A stretch of 49,334 bases of DNA from positions 1-49,334 of the IMG/VR virus record IMGVR_UViG_3300036828_000682; one strand, 5' to 3'. This stretch comes from a virus. Position 1 is the first letter of the stretch. Every line of letters starts with the position of its first letter. Position numbers and translations under genes: made by a program. The notes under the pieces were generated by a model. That model was not told the DNA's origin, ran no database searches, and saw nothing but the letters and a program-made list of their open reading frames with translations. Shown here piece by piece: positions 30,768 to 40,400 of this stretch.

Positions 30768-32428
30768 CAGAACTCCCAGCCGTCGGCTTTAGCGAGTCGG
30801 CGGGCTTTCATCTTGTCGCCGCCCGCCTTTTTGACATACTCCATGGCTTTCGCCTGGTCGGTGAGTCTGCCCTTGCTCTGGGTTGCCCCCGGTTTCACGA
30901 GCCGGCTCCACGGAGCAAGAGGCTTTGCCTCGGGAGCTGCTGGAGGAGCGGCCGGCGCCGGCGCCGCAGCTTGCGGAGGGGTCGCTTGCGGAACTACCTT
31001 GGGCGCGGCCGGTGGCGCCTGCGGTGCGGCCGGCGCCGGCGTTTTCGGCGTTTCGGGCGCCTTCGGTGTTTCGGGCGCGTTCTTTTGGGTGCCCGATGCC
31101 GTGTCGGGATACTCTACGTGCTCCACGGGATAGCCGAACTGCGTCAGGCTCGATTCGTACTTGTCCTGCGCGGTCTGCTTGTCCTTCCGAAGCTGCTCGG
31201 CCGCTGCATGGATCGCGTCAGGGTCGGTATAGTCCTTCCCTCCGACGCCCCCACCTTTTATAGTGGCCGCCGCGACTGCCTTCTTAAAGGCTGCTTCCGC
31301 CCTCGATTCGCCCACCGTCTTCTGGTTTCTGATGGTATTGAGCTGCACGGGTGTCGCGGGCTTTGGCCCCGCTGCCCCCTTCGCCGCGTTCGGGTCTTTG
31401 CGCGTTGGGCCTGCGCCGGGGAATGTTCCCGCGGGCTTGGCAGTCTCCGTCTCGGGGTCGAAGGAGAACGCTGAGACGTTGCCTTGATTGTCCGAGGTGT
31501 AATGCGCCGTGGGTTTCGCTTTCGGTTTCGCCACGGACATACCGGGCGCCATGGTGATTGGGGAAGCAGTCCCCTTGTTTTCGTCCACCATCGCGGGCGT
31601 GTTGAAAGATTTCGGGTCGTAGTGCGGTTGCAGTCCTCGCGCTGCCGCATCGGCGTCGAGGAACGTTTTGAGCGCCTTGTGGGGAATGCGGGTGCCCGGT
31701 TGCAGGTTCAGGTGTTGGAGCGCGTTTGCGAGATCGCCCACGGACACGGAGTTCGTGTCATCGAGCGGTGCAGATGCTTTGGTCTTACTCGCGGTGCGTT
31801 CCTCATCGTCCGGAACATGATAGTCCACACCCCACGGGGTATGCATCCGGTGAGCTTCGTTATCGATGCCACCCGGGCGAACCGGCGCCGGTGCAGCCGG
31901 AATGCCGGCCGCGGCTGCGGACTGGGCAAGACTGCTCATGAGGTCCTGGTCCTGTCCCTGCTGTTGCTGCGCTGCTACCGTGTCATCCGATTGCGTGGCG
32001 CCAGGGCGAACTTGCAGCCCTTTGGCTTGCCGTGACTGGTCTGCGGTTCCAGTCTGCCCGTTGTTCGCGATCTTCATCTTGGCCGGCGAGAACCCTTGGC
32101 CCTGGTTAGCCGGTCCCGGTGGTTGCGGAGTGGACGGGATCGAGTTACCGATTCCGCCTGTTCCCGGTACCAAGCCGGTGGTCGAAGAATTGGGGTCCAC
32201 GGGAGTTCCGCCCATGGCGCGCAGTTGGCGTTCGTTCTCGAACTGCTGCTGCTTCATCTTGTCCTGGTACATCTGGTCCGTGAGCGCCTGCTTCTGCTGA
32301 AGCTGCTGCTGATCGAAAGCTGCTTGCTTCAGGGACCGCGCCAGGTCGGTCATGTTCCACAAGGAACCTGCCGCGTGGCCAATCGCGTGAGTTACCGGGT
32401 TGTTTACGAGAGCGTCGAGGAAGGGCAT
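30767..32428 (-). CDS. probable ejection / internal virion protein
   Basis: 553 residues from ATG 32428. N-terminal helix NPVTHAIGHAAGSLWNMTDL, then a Gln-rich coiled coil AFDQQQLQQKQALTDQMYQD, a long low-complexity Pro/Gly/Ala/Lys body, and a C-terminal basic helix KKAGGDKMKARRLAKADGWE. Compositionally like gp20-type P22 ejection proteins, and placed between the small Ser/Gly-rich protein and the giant protein, the position of the middle ejection gene. Assignment is by order and composition. Confidence 0.5.
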   Translation of the reverse strand: MPFLDALVNNPVTHAIGHAAGSLWNMTDLARSLKQAAFDQQQLQQKQALTDQMYQDKMKQQQFENERQLRAMGGTPVDPNSSTTGLVPGTGGIGNSIPSTPQPPGPANQGQGFSPAKMKIANNGQTGTADQSRQAKGLQVRPGATQSDDTVAAQQQQGQDQDLMSSLAQSAAAAGIPAAPAPVRPGGIDNEAHRMHTPWGVDYHVPDDEERTASKTKASAPLDDTNSVSVGDLANALQHLNLQPGTRIPHKALKTFLDADAAARGLQPHYDPKSFNTPAMVDENKGTASPITMAPGMSVAKPKAKPTAHYTSDNQGNVSAFSFDPETETAKPAGTFPGAGPTRKDPNAAKGAAGPKPATPVQLNTIRNQKTVGESRAEAAFKKAVAAATIKGGGVGGKDYTDPDAIHAAAEQLRKDKQTAQDKYESSLTQFGYPVEHVEYPDTASGTQKNAPETPKAPETPKTPAPAAPQAPPAAPKVVPQATPPQAAAPAPAAPPAAPEAKPLAPWSRLVKPGATQSKGRLTDQAKAMEYVKKAGGDKMKARRLAKADGWEF

Positions 32429-32439
32429 TAGTTTGTCTT

Positions 32440-32964
32440 TCAGATTTTGGCGCTGGCGCCAACGCCCCAGCCGCTTTCACTGCCTGTACTGCTACCGCTC
32501 TTGGTGTCGGAGGACGTCCCCGTTGACGTGGTACCGGAGTTATTGAACGCCGCGCTGAGTGAATCCTGGAGCCCCTGTTGCTGGAGTTGCAACCCGGTGG
32601 CCCCGTAACTCGCGCTATTGTTTGCGAGCGCGCCCTGTCTTCCCAGCTCGGTTTGAAGGACTGACTTTCCCGCCTGACCGCTTGACCCGAACCCTCTTGC
32701 TGCGAGGAACTTCTGGGTCCGGTCCCCCACCGAGGAGTACTCCGAGTTGATCTGGTCCGCGCTCGCCGTCTGCGCTGCCGTCACTGTCGGGGATGCAGAG
32801 CCCGAGATCAAACCCTGCAGCGCTTGAATCAGACTGCCCTGTAGGCTGGTCTGATCCGCTGTGTACGTCTTGTTCGTTGAGGACGCCACTGCCGCGTTGT
32901 CTTGGCTCGTGCTCGTGCTCTTGCTGCTTTGACTGTTGTACCCGCCCGATAATCCCAGTCCCAT
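32440..32964 (-). CDS. small ejection-type / internal virion protein
   Basis: 174 residues from ATG 32964. Ser/Thr/Gly/Gln-rich ends (SSKSTSTSQDNAAVASSTNK and TSTGTSSDTKSGSSTGSESG) around a helical core TSLQGSLIQALQGLISGSAS with EYSSVGDRTQKFLAARGFGS and LQLQQQGLQDSLSAAF. Similar in style to the smallest P22-type ejection proteins. The first 350 bases of this gene are also read, in another frame, as the tail of the GNAT gene. Confidence 0.55.
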   Translation of the reverse strand: MGLGLSGGYNSQSSKSTSTSQDNAAVASSTNKTYTADQTSLQGSLIQALQGLISGSASPTVTAAQTASADQINSEYSSVGDRTQKFLAARGFGSSGQAGKSVLQTELGRQGALANNSASYGATGLQLQQQGLQDSLSAAFNNSGTTSTGTSSDTKSGSSTGSESGWGVGASAKI

Positions 32965-33457
32965 AGAACTCCTCTTTCGTCATCCCAACCGCAACCGCGT
33001 TCACGGGTTGCCCGTCGCGAACCGTATGGTTCCGCAACACTCCCTCAACTACGCCGCCCTGTCTCACCACCAGCGCGATCGCGAGCCGGTTGTGCTCAGG
33101 GATGAGACACAGGACTTTGAGCGCGCCCGCCTCGAACATCCGGCCACATGCGAGCCGCAATGCCGTCGCGGGAATATCACACATTCGCCGCCGTCGACGC
33201 CCCCAGCACCATCTGGCGAATAGAAGGTGTCCCAACGCGGTTGCCGGGTTGACCATCTCGAAGGCGATCACGCCCCCGATGCGGCCGTCCACCGACACGC
33301 CGAACGTTCGGCACTTCCTAGCAATGCTCAATTCGACAAATTCTCCAATCGACTTTGGGGAGTAGTCGTCGCACACGATTCGACGCACGCGCGCCTGCCA
33401 ATCCCAGGCCAGCGGCCAATGGGAAGCGGGAAAGGGCTCAACCAGTTGTATTTCCAA
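32615..33457 (-). CDS. GNAT-like N-acetyltransferase with overlapping tail
   Basis: 280 residues from TTG 33457. The N-terminal 165 residues look like a GNAT fold: GVSVDGRIGGVIAFEMVNPA (strand-turn), a helix RMCDIPATALRLACGRMFE, and the acetyl-CoA/C-terminal motif ALKVLCLIPEHNRLAIALVV with RQGGVVEGVLRN. The last 115 residues are read out of frame through the next gene and are low complexity, so they may be an evolutionary tail. Small phage GNAT proteins occur in tail and ejection modules; the substrate is unknown. Confidence 0.65.
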   Translation of the reverse strand: MEIQLVEPFPASHWPLAWDWQARVRRIVCDDYSPKSIGEFVELSIARKCRTFGVSVDGRIGGVIAFEMVNPATALGHLLFARWCWGRRRRRMCDIPATALRLACGRMFEAGALKVLCLIPEHNRLAIALVVRQGGVVEGVLRNHTVRDGQPVNAVAVGMTKEEFYGTGIIGRVQQSKQQEHEHEPRQRGSGVLNEQDVHSGSDQPTGQSDSSAAGFDLGLCIPDSDGSADGERGPDQLGVLLGGGPDPEVPRSKRVRVKRSGGKVSPSNRAGKTGRARKQ

Positions 33458-33470
33458 GGTGGTTGTTCGG

Positions 33471-33477
33471 CAATTCG
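33471..33477 (-). promoter_or_regulatory. CGAATTG box (late-gap motif, site 4)
   Basis: In the 33-base gap before the GNAT gene, 13 bases upstream of TTG 33457, with a second CGAAC immediately after it. Part of the late-gap set. Confidence 0.35.
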
Positions 33478-33490
33478 CGATTGGCGAAGT

Positions 33491-33751
33491 TTAGGGTGTG
33501 TGGGAACTCGAAAGCGAAGAAGGTCCGGAGGACTTGCGGGACTGCATCAGTTGGGATGTCACCCCCGGTTTATTGGCAGGTACACGGCGCCGGCCGCGCC
33601 GTTTCAAGACGCGCCAAAGCGGGCGAGCGTGGTCGTGCAGCCACATTCCCACCCGGTAGCGGTAGTAGTTGTGCCAGCGGCTAGGCTTGCCGCTTTGTGA
33701 CGGGATCCAGATTTGACGGGCCCACAGGTATCCGCGCGCCTGGTGGGTCAT
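33491..33751 (-). CDS. possible small basic protein
   Basis: 86 residues from ATG 33751, overlapping the end of the preceding gene by 71 bases; starts nearer 33655 are possible. Trp/Tyr/Arg-rich: MTHQARGYLWARQIWIPSQS, SRWHNYYRYRVGMWLHDHAR, RPLWRVLKRRGRRR. It is the only open frame of reasonable quality in 33491-33680. No family. Confidence 0.4.
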   Translation of the reverse strand: MTHQARGYLWARQIWIPSQSGKPSRWHNYYRYRVGMWLHDHARPLWRVLKRRGRRRVPANKPGVTSQLMQSRKSSGPSSLSSSHTP

Positions 33752-33989
33752 CGATTGCGAGCCAGTTTTGTCCATCCGCGTCAATCTCGGTACGGGCATT
33801 CCCGCGCTGTACCTTGACGTCTTCGCCCGCTGCGCGCACCTCCGTTTCGATGAGCACCGAAGCCAATCTGTTACTGAGGCCGGCAAGCGCTTCGTAGTGC
33901 TTCGCTTCGGCCGCGTATGCATCGCGCTCTCGGAGTGTGCCATTGATGCGATTCGCGTTGTCGGGTGTGAGCTTGAGTCGGAGGGGCAT
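33681..33989 (-). CDS. unknown small protein after tailspike
   Basis: 102 residues from ATG 33989. Helical, charged (TPDNANRINGTLRERDAYAA, EAKHYEALAGLSNRLASVLI, RGNARTEIDADGQNW). It starts five bases after the tailspike stop. Possibly a tailspike chaperone by position only; no family recognised. Confidence 0.55.
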   Translation of the reverse strand: MPLRLKLTPDNANRINGTLRERDAYAAEAKHYEALAGLSNRLASVLIETEVRAAGEDVKVQRGNARTEIDADGQNWLAIDDPPGARIPVGPSNLDPVTKRQA

Positions 33990-33994
33990 TGGTC

Positions 33995-36900
33995 TTATGC
34001 TAACCCCACGATTACGCCACCCATCATCGTCATCTGGTTATAGAGCACGCCCGTTCCGACTGCCCGGTTGTAAAAGTAAGCGACCCCTGCGCTGATGAAA
34101 ACCCCCACGTTGATGGTGCTGCCAAAACCGAGAAGTGACCCGGAGGAATTGCAAATGTTGTAGCCGGTGGCCTCGATGCCCGCTCTGGAGGCCACACCGG
34201 AGTCAGCGGTTATCACGCCCGTGAAGGTTCCAGCGGCGAAGTAAGCGTTTCTGGAGCCGTCGACCACGGTACCGGAATTGACCTCGATCGAGGAGAAGTT
34301 CGCGAGCCGGGTACTGTCGATCACGGTGGACCCGCTGATCTGGAAACCCGTTCCGGTGCCAATGACGCCGGTCGCCGTGATGTACCCGCCCGCCGTGATG
34401 TTGGTTGGCGAGAAGGTCGCAACGGTCAGCGTGCCGCAGTTGACGGAACCAGCGCCCACGTCGAGCGAGGCCCCGGTGATGGCCCGCGCCGCGCTGATCA
34501 CCGTCGTACCGCTGATCTCGATCTTCGAGGCATTCACCATGGCGGTGTTGTCGATCACCACGCCAACGCCGTCGATCGAATAGGAGTGTCCGGTAAAGTT
34601 GCGCGAACTGTCCACGATGCCCGATCCGGCGATGTCGTAGCCGGTCGAGGCATTGATTTGGCCGATTACGTCCAGGGCAAAGGACGGGTTCGTGAGGCCG
34701 ATGCCGACTTTTCCCGCGTTGAGGCAAAGAGTGTTGTTCACCGCTCCCGACGCAAAACTCTGAAACGGCGTAGCAACACCGTTGTGGGCAACCGAGAAAT
34801 CGCCGGCTGTGCCGCCTATGAGTTCCGCGCGGCCGGCAACGGCCGGACCCAGCTCGATGATCGATAGGTAGCCGGCCGGGGATTGGAGATAGGTCCGAAG
34901 GTGAGCCCCGCCCGCTCCCACCACGGTGAGTAGCGACGAACTGACGGCCCCCTGGTAATTGATGACGGTGCCATAGGCGTCGATCGAGTAAGAGTTGCCC
35001 GTGAAGTTGCGCGCACTGTCCACGATGCCCGATCCGGCAATGCTGTACGACGCTCCGTTGATCTGGCCCGCCACGTCGAGAGGAAACGCGGGAGAACCCG
35101 TCCAGACACCCAGATTGCCGGTCGACCATTGGATAGTCGTGCGAGCCCCCACGGCCGCGCTGTAAAAGTGGAAGTCCTTTCCTCCGGTGCCGTATAAATC
35201 GCATCCGACCGACCACAGCCAACCGCTCAACCCACCATAGAACACGATTTGCGTATTGTTGCTGGCTGTTCCAACTGAACCAGTGAGTTCTAAGGCATGG
35301 TAGGAAGTCGTGCTGATCCCGACATAGGACGTGGTGACCTGTCCCAAGTTATTGACGATCACCCCAATGCCATCGATCGCATAGGAGTGCCCCGTGAAGT
35401 TGCGCGCACTGTCTACGATGCCGGAAGCACCGATGCCGATGGCCGGAAAGAACGCCGCGGCCGGCGTGAACGTGGCGAGCTGCGAGCCCGTAGGTGCCAC
35501 ACCAACCGACGCCACGGAGTTAGACCATATCTGTGTCTGAAACGCCGCGGTGTTGATCCCTTGCGTGAGGATGTGTGTTTCTACGATCCCCTGCGCCTGT
35601 GCCGTCGTGCTGGCGATCGAGGTTATCCCGGTTGTACCCGAACTCAACGGCTGTTTCATGAATTCGTAGAACCCGAACGCACCTGGTCCGGAATTGAAGG
35701 TGTTATCCCTGACGCGGTTCACGTCCGTCGCCGTGAAGTTCGTCACGGGGATCCCGCCGCCTGGTGTGGTCGATTCGGCCACGCACGGCCCAGATGCCCC
35801 GGTGCTCGAAATGTGAAACGTGTTGCCGGAAATATCGCTGTCGGTGCAGTGGAACTGGACGCCGCCGATGATGATGTTGCCCAGGATGATAGGGGCAGAG
35901 TAATAGGCATCCGGATAGTGAACCAGATTCCCAATGATCTTCATCCCCTTGGTTCCGAACGCGAGCACTACCCCGCCAGCGGGATAGTAGAACTCGTTAC
36001 CCGCGATGATGATGCCGTGGCCAACGTCGGTTGTCACGCCATTCGAGTTCGAGATGACAATGCCGCGGGTCCAGTTCTGATTGAGGAGATTCCACGGCCC
36101 GCAGTGCGTTGCATCGGCATGCGGATCCGATGATGCGAAACTGGACTCGAAAATGCTGTTACTCATCGTAGTCCAGCCGGCGCCGTCAGCGTCGTACAGC
36201 TCGCAATTGCCGCAACGCACTTCGTTGTGATCGCGCACCGCGTTGAGGAGAATGCCGGCCGTGTCGAAAGCTACCGGGATGACGTTCCAGCGCGGTGTGC
36301 GAGTCAGGCCCGCATCGTCCATGCAGACGTAGCCCACCCGCACGGCCAGGTTGTCTGTCTCCAGATAGCCGTCGATGCCGGCCGCTTGCGTGCAATCGAG
36401 GCCCGAGTCCTCGAAGTAGTTGCGGCAAAAGCGGATGTCCCGGTTGAGGAAGGCGCGGTTAGTAATCGAGTAAGAGTGAGTCCAAAGGCAGTTACTGACA
36501 CTCTTCAGCCACGTGCAATCCTGTACCGTGATGTGTTCGTGGAACGCCGTGGACCCGTCGCTCCAGAACAGAACGCCGCCGCCGCCGCCCGCCCCGAATA
36601 CGATGTTGCCGGTGGGACCCGCGAGAAACGGCCGATTGTTGGTGAAGGTGCAACGCTCGATGGTGATGTCGGAGATATTGGCCCCGAACTGCGCCATGCT
36701 GAAGATCGCATAGCCGCCCGTGTGGCTTATGTCCAGCTCACGAACGCGAATTTTCGTGCAGCCCTCTTTGATTCGGATAGACGAATTGTTCGTCCACTGC
36801 GCGTCGGAGCAATCGCCGGATGAAGTGTAGGCTATGCCCGTGGTGCCGTGCAGCGAGCCGCCCACGTTGTCGCCGGTGCGGCCGTCGATGCCGAACCCGA

Positions 36901-37438
36901 TCAATTCCACGTTGGTCGTGTTCGCTGCGAAGTCGAGAAGCCCGAAGCCCACCGCCAGGTCCTGATAGAGAATCAAGCTGCAGAGTGCGGACCCGTCGCC
37001 AATCAGCCGCAACCCGGAAGGCACCTTGATCCTGGTACCGATGTAGATGCGGAAGCCGGCCGGGATGCGCAGCCAACCGCCATTCGCTGCCATCGTGTCG
37101 CAGGCTTCCTGAAACTGCGCACTCTCATCGACAGGCAAGCCGGTACCGGGGTCAGGTTGCCCGGTCACGCCGAACTCGAATACCGAGGTCGATTCTTTGA
37201 GAGCGTCGACCACTGCGGTCGATATGGTTCGGACTACCCCTGCCCTTTTAAGACCGAAGTTAACCGCGGTAAGCCCGCTCCCTGGAGGTCCGATTGCGCC
37301 GGGAGGTCCTGCCGGTCCTGCCTGCCCCACTGTAGCGCTCGCGGTGCTCAAGCGTCTTAGCCGGTCGTTCACGGCTGCAACGAGGTCCTCGCCCGTCGTC
37401 CCTGACTGAATTGGTGGAATGTTGCTCGAATTTGTCAT
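33995..37438 (-). CDS. tailspike / receptor-binding protein with beta-helix
   Basis: 1147 residues from ATG 37438 (ATGA overlap with the nozzle gene). N-terminal helical leader, a short collagen-like run GPAGPPGAIGPPGSG near residue 45, then a pectate-lyase-type right-handed beta-helix (about 100-620; repeated turns such as SDITIERCTFTNN, ISGNTFH and NRVRDNTF). The C-terminal third (about 690-1147) has three copies of GSGIVDSxRNFTGxSYxIDG and related IDSTR/VDGSRN turns. It probably binds or degrades the host surface polysaccharide. No catalytic residues could be fixed. Confidence 0.75.
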   Translation of the reverse strand: MTNSSNIPPIQSGTTGEDLVAAVNDRLRRLSTASATVGQAGPAGPPGAIGPPGSGLTAVNFGLKRAGVVRTISTAVVDALKESTSVFEFGVTGQPDPGTGLPVDESAQFQEACDTMAANGGWLRIPAGFRIYIGTRIKVPSGLRLIGDGSALCSLILYQDLAVGFGLLDFAANTTNVELIGFGIDGRTGDNVGGSLHGTTGIAYTSSGDCSDAQWTNNSSIRIKEGCTKIRVRELDISHTGGYAIFSMAQFGANISDITIERCTFTNNRPFLAGPTGNIVFGAGGGGGVLFWSDGSTAFHEHITVQDCTWLKSVSNCLWTHSYSITNRAFLNRDIRFCRNYFEDSGLDCTQAAGIDGYLETDNLAVRVGYVCMDDAGLTRTPRWNVIPVAFDTAGILLNAVRDHNEVRCGNCELYDADGAGWTTMSNSIFESSFASSDPHADATHCGPWNLLNQNWTRGIVISNSNGVTTDVGHGIIIAGNEFYYPAGGVVLAFGTKGMKIIGNLVHYPDAYYSAPIILGNIIIGGVQFHCTDSDISGNTFHISSTGASGPCVAESTTPGGGIPVTNFTATDVNRVRDNTFNSGPGAFGFYEFMKQPLSSGTTGITSIASTTAQAQGIVETHILTQGINTAAFQTQIWSNSVASVGVAPTGSQLATFTPAAAFFPAIGIGASGIVDSARNFTGHSYAIDGIGVIVNNLGQVTTSYVGISTTSYHALELTGSVGTASNNTQIVFYGGLSGWLWSVGCDLYGTGGKDFHFYSAAVGARTTIQWSTGNLGVWTGSPAFPLDVAGQINGASYSIAGSGIVDSARNFTGNSYSIDAYGTVINYQGAVSSSLLTVVGAGGAHLRTYLQSPAGYLSIIELGPAVAGRAELIGGTAGDFSVAHNGVATPFQSFASGAVNNTLCLNAGKVGIGLTNPSFALDVIGQINASTGYDIAGSGIVDSSRNFTGHSYSIDGVGVVIDNTAMVNASKIEISGTTVISAARAITGASLDVGAGSVNCGTLTVATFSPTNITAGGYITATGVIGTGTGFQISGSTVIDSTRLANFSSIEVNSGTVVDGSRNAYFAAGTFTGVITADSGVASRAGIEATGYNICNSSGSLLGFGSTINVGVFISAGVAYFYNRAVGTGVLYNQMTMMGGVIVGLA
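34571..35424 (-). repeat. three intragenic ~55-bp repeats in the tailspike gene
   Basis: Near-identical segments at about 34571-34634, 34979-35042 and 35371-35424, about 400 bases apart, each encoding IVDSxRNFTGxSYxID. Enough identity for recombination within the receptor-binding gene. Confidence 0.75.
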
Positions 37439-40400
37439 GCTGCCACGTCCGCAATCGACACGTCGACCCACGCCCACTTGTTTTCCGTCTCATCCACCGA
37501 GAGCACCTTCGCCCAGAACCACTGTTCCGGAGTGCTTGCGGTCGGATTGACAGGGAAGGGCACCCATGAGAACACTGCCGGCGTTGGCTCAATAGGCAGC
37601 TCGAACCATGCCCATTCCGCCTTTGCATCGTTCATGGCCCGCCACCAGATACGGCCCGAGAACAGCCGCACGCCGGCGCCAACGATCTCCACCTGGACGA
37701 GCCGGCCGCGGATACCGGGAGTCAGCGGGATCCGGACGGTCTTACGCGCTGCGCTGGTCGTGATGGTGGTCGTGAACTGCAAGGCCATCGTGCCGTTTTG
37801 GTCGGTGTACAGGTTGAGCGTCGCCGTCCCGGTAGTGTCGGTCAGAACGTCGAACTCCAGCCGCCGGAAGTCTTTGTATCGCTCTGTCCCGAGGTCGAGG
37901 GGAGTCGAGTCCCACACGCCGCCCCCCAGCACCTCGAGGCTGGTGAGGTAGGTCCCCAGCTCGCGCACCTTCAGCCGTGCCCCATACTGCGCAAAGCTGC
38001 TGCCGCCGCCAACGATGAGCCGCCAGTTAATGCCAATCGGGTAATCGAAGGGAGCGGCCCCGGTGGTGAGCGGTAGAACGATTTTCTGCCGGCCTATGGT
38101 GGTGATGGCGGCCGACGTGTAAACCGCCGCCATGGTGTAGCCGGGAAGGTCCGAGTAAAGCACTGCCGTCACGTTGCCTAGCCCAGCCGGGATATCGCAG
38201 TCGATTTCGATCTCTCGCGCTTCCTTCGGTTTCTGACTGCCGAAGTCCTGTTCGCGGGAGTCCCATACGGCGCCCCCCGCCCCTTCGTAGTCCTCGATAT
38301 AAAGGCCCTGTGCCAGAACCTCCACGGACATCTCGTAGAGGATGAACTTGTTGATGCCGTGAATCCGGATGCGGCACATGCGCCCGATGACGGTGGGATT
38401 GAACCCAGCCGCAATCGTCAAGCGGACAAAGCGCCGGCCCGCGGTCCCGGTGTTGACCGTCCATGTGTTCCTGACTGTCTGGACATTGGTGGGGAGATCC
38501 GTCAGGAAATCGACCGTCACATCGGCATTGAAGGTGTCGATCTCGAAGGACAACTCGCGGAACTGCTTTACCGGGGTGGCTGCGAGTGCGATCGCATAAG
38601 CGCGTGGGACGTGAGTGATGCCTGACTCGAAGGTGAGTTCCATCGAATCCCACACGAAGCCGGCCGCGGCTTCGTATGCCTCGACGTACACGCCAATGAC
38701 GCGCATCAACAGGCGAGCACCATAGAGCCGGAAGGGTCCGGTCACGGCATTGAGCGCGAGCTTCCACAGGAACCCCTCGGTTACCGGAAAGGGGTATTTC
38801 CAGACCGCCCGCCCGCCCGTCGCCACAGTCGGCGTTTGCCGCACTGCGATCGCATTGCCCGGCAGATCGGAGGACAGACTCACGTTTACGTCGCCGTACG
38901 TGGCGTCGACGTCGAGCATGAGTTCTTTGCACTGCTTCACCAGGCCGCTGCCCAAGTCGGTCGGGATCGAGGAGGCCACGAGCGCGAGCCGCGCCTCTAC
39001 GTAGTAGTAGAGGTAGACATTGTGAATTTCCACCTGATCGGTTGTCAGGCAATCGAAAGCGATGCTGATGTTTTTGGCGAGCGTCCCACTCGCGCCCAGC
39101 GGGAAGTTCTGCGATTTGCGCGCCCCTGCGGTGGACGCGAGAGTGCCGATAACAGCCGCTGGCAGATTGTCGAAACCCACGGCAACGTTAGCCGTGTCCG
39201 CTCCCTTGATGGCGTAGTCAATGACGAATTCAAGCCAGCATTTCTGGTTGTCCGGTAAGCCGCAGTCTTCGTAGTGGGATTGGTAGACGCATTCGATCGG
39301 TACGGGACTCCCTGGATGCTCGTCTTGCACATAGAAAATCCGGAAGTCGTCAAGGTTGTAAGAGAGAGCGGTGCTAACCCCGTCTCCCGTTAGCCCTTGC
39401 ATCATTACCCCGTCGAACAGGAAGCCCGTGAACCGCTGAGTGCCCAGTCCGTTGCGGTGATAGAGCCAGCGCTTCGCCTGCTCCTCGTACACCAGCAGCA
39501 CCGAGGAAGAACCCGCCGCCACGTTTTCGCTGTAACTCACGTACAGCTTGCCCATCGCGAAGCCCAGCGCGATTGCGTAGGCGTCGAGCGAGGTCACACC
39601 TGCGACCCAGAGCGAACCGGGCAAGATGTTGCCGGGAGTCGTCAGAGGGCCAGCGTTCACTGAGTGAGAAGTGAATAGCGGCCGGATCTCGCCCGAGATA
39701 TCCTCGGTGCGTCCAAGGTTCGGGCTACAACGTCGTAAGCTGTTGGGCGCGACGAAGTAATCGTAGGCGCCGGCACAGACCACTGCGAAGGGGCTTACAA
39801 GGCCGGTCCCGTCCTCCAGAATTTCCAGCGTTCCGGTGTCCGGATCGCCGGCAAGATACCAGATGGATCTTTCCTTATAGATGACAAGGACATTCGCGTG
39901 GATCGTGACCCACATGATGTCTTCGCCGTCGAGCCCCACGTTGACCCAGTTCCCGATCTGGTTGTCTGCGGACCCAGGCCAGTACTGCGGCAGATTCGGT
40001 TCTGTGTAGAAAAGCCGGCTACCTTTCCACGCATAGAGCCGCGAGAAGTACGGACCCACCATGCCTGAACCCGCGGGCGGGAGGTCGTTCGTCGTGGGCA
40101 TCACGAAGCCCTGGTTGGTGACCGTGAGATCGTTCGTGCTCCACACAACAGCGGGAGCGGACACCGCATTGAGCGCGGTCTGGACGAGATAAGGGCTTAC
40201 GAGTGTGCCGCCAGTCGCGTAGATATTCACGGCGCCGCCCACCATCAGCGGGTCGGTACTGACAGGGAACGCGCTCAGGTTCACATCATGGAGCGCTACC
40301 GCGAGTGGGGCAGTTGGTGGCCCTGGATTGGTTTCATAGCTCGCGTCGGCCGTCTCAAACGTGCAATAGAACTGATAGGTAGGGCCAACCGGCCCGCTCG

